Shown: piece by piece, positions 1 to 4,419 of the stretch
Layout of the letters: each line of letters opens with the position of its first letter
How positions within the stretch are numbered: the stretch's first letter is position 1
Assembly: GCA_031270615.1 (NCBI GenBank)
Contig: JAISXE010000283.1
Location: 1 to 6,616 of the forward strand
Length of the DNA: 6,616 bases
Direction: 5' to 3'
Source: Spirochaetia bacterium
GTDB taxonomy: Bacteria; Spirochaetota; Spirochaetia; DTKZ01
Position numbers and translations under genes: made by a program
Notes under the pieces: generated by a model
Told to the model about the DNA's origin: nothing
Seen by the model: only the letters and a program-made list of their open reading frames with translations
Databases searched by the model: none

Positions 1-1154
1 CCGCCCTCGCGGATGGCAAAACGCAAGCCTTTGTCCATGGCAATCGGGTGGATCAGCTCCACCGTGATTTCGGTATTGTCGCCGGGCAGGACCATCTGCT
101 TCCCCTCGTCAAGCTCCACCGTGCCCGTGATGTCGGTCGTCCGGAAATAGAACTGCGGCCGGTAGCCGTGCATGAAAGGCTTGTGGCGCCCGCCCTCTTC
201 TTTGGAAAGGACGTAAATGGCACCCTTGAACTTCTTGTACGGCTTGATGGAACCGGGCTTCGCCAGCACCTGCCCGCGCTCCACCTCCTTTTTGTCTATA
301 CCCCGGAGAAGGGTGCCGATATTGTCGCCGGCCTGCCCCTGGTCAAGCAGCTTGTTGAACATCTCGACGCCCGTCACGACGGTCTTTCTGGTATCCTTGA
401 TGCCGACAATCTCGGCTTCCTCGTTTACCTTGATGACGCCGCGCTCCACGCGGCCCGTGACCACCGTGCCGCGCCCCGGAATGGAAAACACGTCCTCAAT
501 CGGCATCAGGAACGGTTTGTCGACATCGCGCTGGGGCAGCGGGAAATAGTCGTCCATAGCCTGCAACAGGTCCACGACGCACTTGGTCTTCTCCGGATCG
601 TCCGGGTTTTCCATGGCCGGGAAAGCCGCGCCCCGAATAACGGGAATCTCCTTTCCCGGAAAATTGTAGAAAGACAGAAGGTCCCGCATCTCCTCCTCGA
701 CAAGATCGATAAGGTCAGGATCGTCGACCGCGTCGATTTTATTGATAAAAACAATCAGCGCCGGCACGCCCACCTGGCGGGCCAGGAGGATATGTTCCTT
801 TGTCTGGGCCATCGGGCCGTCCGTGGCCGCAACGACGATAACCGCCCCGTCCATCTGCGCCGCGCCCGTAATCATGTTTTTGATGTAGTCCGCGTGCCCC
901 GGGCAGTCGACGTGCGCGTAATGGCGGTTGGGGGTCTGGTACTCCACATGCCGGGTATTGATGGTGATACCGCGCTCTTTTTCTTCCGGCGCGTTATCGA
1001 TATCATCGAATTTCAAAACCTTGTTGCTCTCGCCATACAGCCTGTGGCAGACCATGGTAATAGCCGAGGTGAGCGTCGTCTTGCCGTGATCGACATGCCC
1101 AATCGTCCCTACGTTAATGTGCGGTTTCGTCCTATCAAACTTTTCTTTGGCCAT
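1..1154 (-). CDS. tuf: Translation elongation factor EF-Tu (C-terminus cut by window edge)
   Basis: EF-Tu is the GTPase that carries aminoacyl-tRNA to the ribosomal A site. 384 codons are present, ending at the near-terminal LRFAIREGG block, so only about a dozen residues are missing beyond base 1. All G-domain motifs are visible: P-loop GHVDHGKT (residues 19-26), switch I RGITI (61-65), DCPGH with the catalytic histidine (83-87) and NKID (138-141). Domains 2 and 3 follow, with the tRNA/EF-Ts region GRGTVVTGRVERG and the HPIAMDKGLRFA end block. The start is fixed by MAKEKFDRTKPH and by an AAGGAGG ribosome site six bases before ATG. It lies downstream of rpsL-rpsG but with its own promoter, and fusA is missing from between them. 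The conserved alanine and glutamine positions where elfamycin-resistance changes occur look wild type. Identification is essentially certain. Confidence 0.98.
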   Translation of the reverse strand, partial: MAKEKFDRTKPHINVGTIGHVDHGKTTLTSAITMVCHRLYGESNKVLKFDDIDNAPEEKERGITINTRHVEYQTPNRHYAHVDCPGHADYIKNMITGAAQMDGAVIVVAATDGPMAQTKEHILLARQVGVPALIVFINKIDAVDDPDLIDLVEEEMRDLLSFYNFPGKEIPVIRGAAFPAMENPDDPEKTKCVVDLLQAMDDYFPLPQRDVDKPFLMPIEDVFSIPGRGTVVTGRVERGVIKVNEEAEIVGIKDTRKTVVTGVEMFNKLLDQGQAGDNIGTLLRGIDKKEVERGQVLAKPGSIKPYKKFKGAIYVLSKEEGGRHKPFMHGYRPQFYFRTTDITGTVELDEGKQMVLPGDNTEITVELIHPIAMDKGLRFAIREG

Positions 1155-1207
1155 TTTGCGCCTCCTTACCTATCTCAGGCAAAATAATATACTCCAATAC
1201 AATCCTA

Positions 1208-1238
1208 AGTCCCGCGCTTTCTACGAAAGCGCGGGACT
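1208..1238. repeat. Perfect 14-bp inverted repeat (hairpin) upstream of tuf
   Basis: The arms AGTCCCGCGCTTTC (1208-1221) and its exact complement (1225-1238) flank a 3-base TAC loop, giving a very stable GC-rich hairpin about 55 bp before the tuf start. Neither strand shows a following T-run: on the minus strand the next bases are TTAGGATTG, on the plus strand AACCTAAAAG. It is therefore not a classical intrinsic terminator. It could be a leader hairpin of tuf mRNA, a processing site, or a barrier protecting the 3' end of an upstream small RNA. An AT-rich stretch between it and the tuf ribosome site (TATATTATTTTG, minus strand) could serve as a second -10 region, but no -35 box fits. Confidence 0.7.
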
Positions 1239-1352
1239 AACCTAAAAGCCCCCCGCAACGGCGGAAGACCCATAAAAAACCATCCAAGAATAACGCGGGG
1301 GGGCGACCTCAAGGCCGCCTGTCAGAAAGGGGAAGAGAACAACGCGCAAGAG

Positions 1353-1510
1353 AAAAAACCGCGCGCAAGATCTTGAAGAAACGAATCTTCAGCGGATCTG
1401 TTCAGCCATCCTTTTCATCAACACCGCCCCTGGAATAACACCGGCCCACCGGCCAGGTTTCACAGAAACCCACTACATTCAAGCCGCCCAGCGGCTTTAA
1501 GGATGATAGT
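1353..1510 (-). ncRNA. Candidate structured leader or small RNA between rpsG and tuf
   Basis: A transcript from the promoter at 1517-1545 would begin near 1510 and fold into successive helices. AAGCCGC/GCGGCTT has a 3-base loop (1481-1497). GGTTTC/GAAACC has a 3-base loop (1456-1470). CCTGG/CCAGG encloses a CCGG-rich stem. CATCCTT (1499-1505) pairs with AAGGATG (1407-1413) to close the whole. Next comes a hairpin with arms TGAAGA/TCTTCA and outer AGATC/GATCT (1368-1399), then a run of six T (1353-1358, minus strand) a few bases later that resembles a weak terminator. The sequence does not match SRP RNA, tmRNA, RNase P RNA or a riboswitch I know. It may instead be the long 5' leader of tuf. 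A 9-codon reading frame with an AGGGG site (ATGAAAAGGATGGCTGAACA...) lies inside it and could be a leader peptide or chance. Confidence 0.35.
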
Positions 1511-1516
1511 AGTGCG

Positions 1517-1545
1517 ATTGTAATATAAAAGCGGAAATCAGTCAA
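1517..1545 (-). promoter_or_regulatory. Promoter for tuf leader / small RNA
   Basis: On the minus strand TTGACT (1540-1545) and TACAAT (1517-1522) are separated by exactly 17 bp, a near-consensus sigma-70 promoter. It lies about 30 bp past the rpsG stop and points at tuf, about 350 bp further on. It would let tuf be expressed apart from rpsL-rpsG. Confidence 0.7.
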
Positions 1546-1575
1546 GGGCTTCCCGACAAATTTCCGAAAATATTT

Positions 1576-2046
1576 TTACCACCGGAAATGGGAGAAAGCC
1601 TTGTTCGCCTCCGCCATCTTGTGGGTATCCTCTTTCTTCTTGAACGCCGTCCCCGTGCTGTTATAGGCGTCAAGAAGCTCCGCCCCCAGCTTCTGGCTCA
1701 GGGACTTGCCCCCCCGGGCCCTTGCCGCGGCAATCAGCCAGCGCATGGCCAGCGCCTCGCGCCGCGACTCGCGGATTTCCACCGGCACCTGGTAGGTCGC
1801 CCCGCCGACCCGCCGGGATTTGACCTCCACAAGGGGTTTGACATTGTCAAGCGCCTGCAAAAAAATATCAAGCTCGCCCTTGTCCGCCTTTCCCTTCAGG
1901 GAATCAATCGCGCCGTAAAGAATCGCCGCGCTGATGGACTTTTTGCCATCCAGCATCATGCGCGTGATGAACTTGGAAACAACCATATTGTTGTACCGGG
2001 AATCCGGCAGCGTCTCCCGTTTGGCAACTATTTTTCGTCTGGGCAT
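1576..2046 (-). CDS. rpsG: 30S ribosomal protein S7
   Basis: S7 is a primary 16S rRNA binder that nucleates assembly of the head of the small subunit and lines the E site. The 156-residue product is the usual bacterial length and begins MPRRKIVAKRETLPDSRY. It has the typical FITRMMLDGKKS helix, the beta-hairpin VGGATYQVPVEIRESRRE that touches E-site tRNA, the RWLIAAARARGGKS segment, and the HKMAEANKAFSHFRW C-terminus. The ATG follows the rpsL stop by 9 bp, and an AAGGAAGG ribosome site overlaps that stop, so the two genes are very probably co-transcribed and translationally coupled. No clear terminator follows it before the tuf-directed promoter. In many bacteria fusA would come next; here the next gene is tuf. 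Confidence 0.98.
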   Translation of the reverse strand: MPRRKIVAKRETLPDSRYNNMVVSKFITRMMLDGKKSISAAILYGAIDSLKGKADKGELDIFLQALDNVKPLVEVKSRRVGGATYQVPVEIRESRREALAMRWLIAAARARGGKSLSQKLGAELLDAYNSTGTAFKKKEDTHKMAEANKAFSHFRW

Positions 2047-2055
2047 ATACCTTCC

Positions 2056-2430
2056 TTACGCCTTAGGCTTCTTCGAGCCGTACTTCGAGCGGCTTTTCTT
2101 CCGGTCTTCCACCCCAAGGGTATCCTTCGTGCCGCGAATAATGTGGTAGCGCACGCCCGGAAGGTCCTTCACGCGCCCCCCCCGGATAAGCACCACCGAG
2201 TGCTCCTGCAGGTTGTGCCCTATGCCAGGGATATACGCCGTCACCTCCATGCCGTTCGTCAGGCGCACGCGCGCCACCTTCCGCAAAGCCGAATTCGGCT
2301 TCTTGGGAGTGATAGTCATAACCCTGGTACACACCCCCCGCTTCTGCGGGCAATTCATCAGCGCCGGCGACTTGGTCTTTGCATGGGAACTCTGCCGGCC
2401 CGTGCGGATCAACTGATTGATCGTTGGCAT
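2056..2430 (-). CDS. rpsL: 30S ribosomal protein S12
   Basis: S12 sits in the decoding centre and controls accuracy. The product has 124 residues with the family start MPTINQLIRTGR, the CPQKRGVCTRV block, TPKKPNSALRKVARVRL (42-58), the loop GGRVKDLPGVRYH (84-96) and a lysine-rich tail. The two lysines at 43-44 and the one at 88, where streptomycin-resistance changes fall, are wild type, so streptomycin sensitivity is expected. The aspartate at 89 is the residue that RimO methylthiolates in other bacteria. I chose ATG 2430 over an in-frame GTG at 2448: only the former gives the family N-terminus, and the GTG overlaps the ribosome site GAGGAG, which lies ten bases before ATG. It is first in the transcript rpsL-rpsG, with its own promoter and no rpoC directly upstream. 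Confidence 0.98.
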   Translation of the reverse strand: MPTINQLIRTGRQSSHAKTKSPALMNCPQKRGVCTRVMTITPKKPNSALRKVARVRLTNGMEVTAYIPGIGHNLQEHSVVLIRGGRVKDLPGVRYHIIRGTKDTLGVEDRKKSRSKYGSKKPKA

Positions 2431-2448
2431 TAAAAACAATCTCCTCAC

Positions 2449-2465
2449 CGTCTAAGTAATAGACG
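2449..2465. promoter_or_regulatory. Palindrome at the predicted rpsL transcription start
   Basis: CGTCTA (2449-2454) and TAGACG (2460-2465) form a perfect 6-bp inverted repeat with a 5-base spacer. It abuts the -10 box of the rpsL promoter and covers the expected start site, so it could be an operator or a 5' mRNA hairpin just ahead of the ribosome site. The function is inferred from position only. Confidence 0.4.
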
Positions 2466-2494
2466 AGGATACCCAAGCCCGCAAAAATTGTCAA
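2466..2494 (-). promoter_or_regulatory. Promoter of rpsL-rpsG
   Basis: On the minus strand a perfect TTGACA -35 box (2489-2494) and TATCCT -10 box (2466-2471) are spaced 17 bp apart. Just upstream, a T8/A7 tract (about 2508-2525) could act as a distal UP element, as is usual for strongly expressed ribosomal promoters. Confidence 0.75.
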
Positions 2495-2525
2495 GAGGCC
2501 CCGCGCGTTTTTTTTAAAAAAATTT

Positions 2526-2625
2526 GGGCGCCTTTTTGCCGCCCCCCGGGCGGCAAAAAACGGGCTTTCCGGGGGTTCCGCCCCGCGCATCGCGCGTGGC
2601 CGCTTCGCGCCCCTCCAATCCCTGG
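2526..2625. repeat. Diverged module related to the 165/320-bp repeat element
   Basis: This stretch shares, in the same order, several blocks with the element copy at 6473: GCGCCTTTTTG, a GC stem-loop, CAAAAA, CGGGCTTTCCG and CCAATCCCTGGCGC. It lacks the terminal repeats and has a different middle. The stem here is TTTTTGCCGCCC/GGGCGGCAAAAA (2533-2544 and 2548-2559, 12 bp perfect, 3-base loop), against TTTTTGGCGC/GCGCCAAAAA in the element. A second small hairpin, CGGGG/CCCCG, lies near 2570-2585. It is probably a decayed or separately mobilised relative. It could also help stop minus-strand transcription arriving from the small gene at 2683-2817. Confidence 0.55.
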
Positions 2626-2648
2626 CGCGGAAGAAGCAAGAGAAACAA

Positions 2649-2680
2649 AACCACGGACGGCACAGACAAACGCGGACAGA
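2649..2680. repeat. Short degenerate tandem repeat (CACGGAC-like)
   Basis: Three imperfect units of 9-10 bases with the pattern CACGGACGG, CACAGACAA and CGCGGACAG follow one another. The motif AACCACGGAC also appears once just after the stop of the cysteine-cluster gene (3794-3803). It is too short and degenerate to assign a function. Confidence 0.35.
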
Positions 2681-2682
2681 TG

Positions 2683-2817
2683 TCAGCGGTTAAATCCTTT
2701 TTTCTGCGCCTCAAGAAGCTGCCGCGCTATGCGCACAAGCGCCTCCTGGGCTTCCGGCGGAAGCTCGCGGATGATTTTAACGAATTCCTTTTCGTAGGGC
2801 GAGGCGCATTCAAACAT
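2683..2817 (-). CDS. Small helical protein or C-terminal remnant (44 aa), unrecognised
   Basis: This 44-codon frame starts at ATG 2817, five bases after an AGGGG ribosome site, and ends at TGA. The protein is mainly charged and amphipathic, with EKEFVKIIRELPPEAQEAL followed by VRIARQLLEAQKK. This reads as two short helices broken by LPPE. The LxPExQExLLxxA pattern resembles the tail of some Xre-type repressors and small antitoxins, so it may be either a genuine small gene or the last piece of a longer one. The frame stays open to the edge of the repeat element 15 bp upstream and then meets a stop inside the terminal repeat, so the element supplies the break. A promoter could only come from the element, whose outward terminal repeat contains TTGACA but has no good -10. 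Function is unknown. Confidence 0.45.
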   Translation of the reverse strand: MFECASPYEKEFVKIIRELPPEAQEALVRIARQLLEAQKKGFNR

Positions 2818-2880
2818 TTTTCCCCTGCCGGTCCACTGTCAACAAGTTAAGGTCCGCAATCAGCCCGTGGGGCGCCAGGG

Positions 2881-2973
2881 GCTGGTCGCGATTTGCTTTA
2901 AGGCCGTACAAGCAGGCCGTGGGCGAAGCCCCGCGTTGGTAGCGCAAAACGGTCTGCCGCCCATGCAGCCTGG
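2881..2973. repeat. Nested 93-bp insert inside the repeat element
   Basis: This block is present in the long element copy and absent from the short copy at 6473. It is bounded on the left by GGCTGGTCG (2880-2888) and on the right by CTGCCGCCCATGCAGCCTGG (2954-2973). Nearly the same bounding sequences enclose the other insert at 3033-3094, although the centres are unrelated. The centre carries a repeated GGCCGT and a small GGGC/GCCC hairpin. There is no reading frame of note. Confidence 0.65.
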
Positions 2974-3032
2974 ATTGCAGCGGAAATCCCGCAAGCCCCG
3001 CAGGGGCTGAGGAATTGCAGCGGAAAGCCCGG

Positions 3033-3094
3033 CTGGTCGTATTTTTGTATCCGCGTAACGGATACAAAAATACTGCTCGCCCATGCACCCCGGG
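3033..3094. repeat. Nested 62-bp insert with a 15-bp perfect hairpin
   Basis: This block is absent from the short element copy. It starts with the same GGCTGGTCG (3031-3039) and ends with CTGCTCGCCCATGCACCCCGG (3073-3093), close to the ends of the 93-bp insert. Its core is a perfect palindrome: GTATTTTTGTATCCG (3039-3053), 5-base loop, and the complement (3059-3073). CCCGG occurs on both sides (3028-3032 and 3089-3093), which could be a 5-bp target duplication. Confidence 0.65.
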
Positions 3095-3152
3095 TTTTTG
3101 GCGCGGGAGCGCCAAAAAGGCGCACATCTTTTTCTTAACTTGTTGACAGTGG

Positions 3153-3322
3153 GACGCAAGCGGCACGACTGCCGTGTCCATCGGCCGTAAAGTGCGGCAG
3201 GGCCTTTGCGTGACCGCCCAGGACACGGTGGAAATAATCGGCGAAATTGAGACGGATTTTTTTTCAGCGGCGTTGATGTGGAATCCATACAGAAACCGCC
3301 CCCGGAAACGCCGGGTTCATAG
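3153..3322 (+). pseudogene. Remnant of a YgiW/YdeI-type BOF (OB-fold) stress protein
   Basis: Starting at the first base after the element, one frame reads DASGTTAVSIGRKVRQGL, then CVTAQDTVEIIGEIETDFF. This matches the C-terminal half of YgiW-family OB-fold proteins (E. coli has KDASGTINVDI, VTPKDTVEIQGEVDKDW). After a run of eight T (3257-3264) that frame turns into nonsense ending at 3332. A shifted frame instead continues SGVDVESIQKPPPETPGS and stops at TAG 3320-3322, fitting the family ending (NSVEIDVKQI). The gene therefore lost its 5' half, including the signal peptide, at the element boundary, and it carries an indel (one T too few or two too many). YgiW-type proteins are small periplasmic proteins linked to stress tolerance. 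No ribosome site or start is present, and a stop in the terminal repeat blocks read-in. The homology is recognised by eye. Confidence 0.7.
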
Positions 3323-3352
3323 CCTGGTGTAGCAGGGCCGCGGGTTTTGCTG

Positions 3353-3358
3353 TATAAT
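3353..3358 (+). promoter_or_regulatory. Possible -10 box for the cysteine-cluster gene
   Basis: A perfect TATAAT lies about 65 bp before ATG 3425, pointing toward it. No convincing -35 box sits 16-18 bp upstream (the bases there are near TAGCAG), so this is a weak or activator-dependent candidate. Confidence 0.4.
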
Positions 3359-3424
3359 TGTGCTTGGGATTCGCGCTTGGGGGGCGCTTGTCCCTAATCC
3401 CTAGTATCGCCCAAAGGAATATTA

Positions 3425-3796
3425 ATGGAAATGACGGATAACAGGATCAATCGGCTGCTCTTATGGTATGGCGCCCTGCGGCGCTTGTTTTTATGCATAT
3501 TCAGAAGACAATACATTGAAGGCAATATTTCAAAACGAAGGGGGACCTGCCTGCAATGCGGCGCGTGCTGCCGCCTTGTTTTTCGCCGCTGCCCGTACCT
3601 TACGATTGGACAAGACGGCAAATGCTCCTGCTCCTCGTATACATCATTCCGCATGCCAAACTGCAAAATATTCCCGGTTGACTACCGCGACATCAAGGAC
3701 AGGGATGCCGTTTCGCATAAGCCCTGCGGCTATTATTTTGACCAGGAAAACGCGCGCCGAAGAAAAATTTCCCTGATACGGCTTTTAAAGGATTAA
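3425..3796 (+). CDS. YkgJ-family cysteine-cluster protein
   Basis: The 123-residue product has the CxxCxxCC signature of the YkgJ/UPF0153 family: CLQCGACC at residues 42-49, then further cysteines at 56, 67, 69, 80 and 101, with the usual GxCxxY and PxxCxxFP context (KCSCSSY, PNCKIFPVD). The clustered cysteines are thought to bind a metal, iron-sulphur or zinc; the reaction is unknown. An N-terminal segment of about 35 residues (LLLWYGALRRLFLCIF) is hydrophobic and basic, perhaps a membrane-touching helix rather than a signal peptide. ATG is supported by AAAGGA seven bases upstream. Start and stop are intact and the lower-GC codon use differs somewhat from the DUF4139 gene. It is convergent with the barrel gene, with only 10 bp between the stop codons. 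Family assignment is good; biological role is unknown. Confidence 0.88.
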   Translation: MEMTDNRINRLLLWYGALRRLFLCIFRRQYIEGNISKRRGTCLQCGACCRLVFRRCPYLTIGQDGKCSCSSYTSFRMPNCKIFPVDYRDIKDRDAVSHKPCGYYFDQENARRRKISLIRLLKD

Positions 3797-3806
3797 CCAC
3801 GGACCC

Positions 3807-4319
3807 TCAAAACCAGTAGCGCAGCCCCGCAAAGGCGCCCGTGTCGGAGGTGGTGCCGGGCATGAAAACCAGGGAAGGGGCAAGCTCCAGGAAAATGTCG
3901 ATGGGGGCATTTTCAAACATGTAGGCCATACCGAAGGGAATCCGCGCGCCCAGGTAAAGGTCCTTGTCAAGGGCGCTCTCCGCGCCTATGCCGATGAAGT
4001 ACACGAACTTGCCGGTTTTGGCTTTTACGGTATCGTAAAAATGATACAGGTATTCCAAAAAAAAATACGGCGCCCCTATCTGGCGCATCCCATCCTCCGT
4101 CCTGCGGTACATGGACCAGCCCGCGCCCGCGTCCAGGGAAAAATCCGGGGAAAGCCACAGCTTGGCGCTGAGGCCCATAGGCTCGCCGAGGACGAGCGCC
4201 GCGCCGAAGCCGGATTCCGCGGCGAGGGGTTCCGCGCTTGGGGCGGGACCTTCGCCCGCCGCCGCCGCGGCGCAGATCAGAAAAACAAAATACAGGCAAA
4301 AAAAACTTCGTCCCTTCAC
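3807..4319 (-). CDS. Small outer-membrane beta-barrel-like protein (DUF3996-like)
   Basis: The 170-residue product has a Sec signal peptide (basic MKGR, hydrophobic FFCLYFVFLI, cleavage likely within or after the AAAAA at 17-21), a short Pro/Ala linker, and alternating beta-strands to the end. The first strands (GFGAALVLGEPMGLSAKLWLS, about 37-57) followed by SLDAGAGWS resemble the spirochaete DUF3996/BB0405-type family. The chain ends GLRYWF, and a C-terminal phenylalanine fits recognition by the BAM assembly machine. The cysteine at 16 lacks a proper lipobox (LIC), so it is probably not a lipoprotein. The start is GTG at 4319, seven bases after GGAGGA. It is divergent from the DUF4139 gene, with a promoter of its own in the shared 100 bp. 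Pore, adhesin or structural role cannot be told from sequence. Confidence 0.8.
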   Translation of the reverse strand: MKGRSFFCLYFVFLICAAAAAGEGPAPSAEPLAAESGFGAALVLGEPMGLSAKLWLSPDFSLDAGAGWSMYRRTEDGMRQIGAPYFFLEYLYHFYDTVKAKTGKFVYFIGIGAESALDKDLYLGARIPFGMAYMFENAPIDIFLELAPSLVFMPGTTSDTGAFAGLRYWF

Positions 4320-4381
4320 GGGGACTCCTCCTGGTTTTTTCCGCGCGCGGGAATATCCACGCCCGGCTGTTTTGGGTTATA

Positions 4382-4410
4382 GTTATAGGCAAGAGTATAG
4401 CATATTGCAA
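4382..4410 (-). promoter_or_regulatory. Promoter of the barrel gene in the divergent region
   Basis: On the minus strand TTGCAA (4405-4410) and TATAAC (4382-4387) are 17 bp apart, about 65 bp before the GTG start. For the opposite gene the best match is TTGGGT (4372-4377) with TATAGC (4396-4401) at 18 bp, which is weaker. The two promoters would overlap, so the genes may compete or share a regulator. Confidence 0.55.
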
Positions 4411-4419
4411 GGAGCGTGT

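Larger units (their letters stand above)
2833..3152. mobile_element. MITE-like element, 320 bp, long copy with two internal inserts
   Basis: The element is bounded by perfect 19-bp terminal inverted repeats, CCACTGTCAACAAGTTAAG at 2833-2851 and its complement at 3134-3152. It holds no plausible gene. Inside are hairpins TTTTTGGCGC/GCGCCAAAAA (3095-3118), AGCCCC/GGGGCT (2994-3008) and a 15-bp perfect hairpin at 3039-3073, plus a direct repeat of about 18 bp (2972-2989 and 3011-3029). A second copy at 6473 lies in the opposite orientation and lacks two blocks (2881-2973 and 3033-3094); subtracting them leaves exactly 165 bp. No target-site duplication is visible. The flanks belong to different broken or short genes, which suggests recombination at the element. 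A transposase would have to act in trans; none is encoded here. Confidence 0.85.

Noticed and set aside
48..1187. Long plus-strand open frame opposite tuf (379 codons)
   Set aside because: It is fully antisense to EF-Tu, which is certain. The protein is rich in Arg, His and Leu with no family likeness. Open antisense frames are expected in GC-rich genes.
1155..1575. tRNA gene in the rpsG-tuf gap
   Set aside because: No cloverleaf, T-loop (GGTTCGAATCC-like) sequence or CCA end could be found on either strand.
1588..2433. Plus-strand open frame across rpsG and rpsL
   Set aside because: Antisense to two certain ribosomal protein genes, no ribosome site, and composition typical of a shadow frame.
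2431..2448. GTG start giving S12 six extra residues
   Set aside because: The extra codons are the ribosome site itself, and all S12 proteins begin at MPTINQL.
2524..2850. Plus-strand 108-codon frame upstream of the element
   Set aside because: It starts in the hairpin module and runs antisense to the more protein-like 44-codon frame, with no family likeness.
2972..3029. Two spaced direct repeats as a CRISPR array
   Set aside because: Only two imperfect repeats, with a hairpin rather than a unique spacer between them, and no cas genes. They are part of the element core and recur in the second copy.
2810..3288. Open frames of 138 and 142 codons on the minus strand over the repeat element
   Set aside because: They run through terminal repeats and hairpins. 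Where they overlap the BOF remnant they are antisense to recognisable coding sequence, and the short element copy would not keep them.
4111..4419. N-terminal extension of the DUF4139 frame to 785 residues
   Set aside because: It would overlap the barrel gene and the divergent promoter, reads as low-complexity Ala/Pro/Arg, and has no ribosome site. ATG 4420 has AAGGAG and a signal-like N-terminus.
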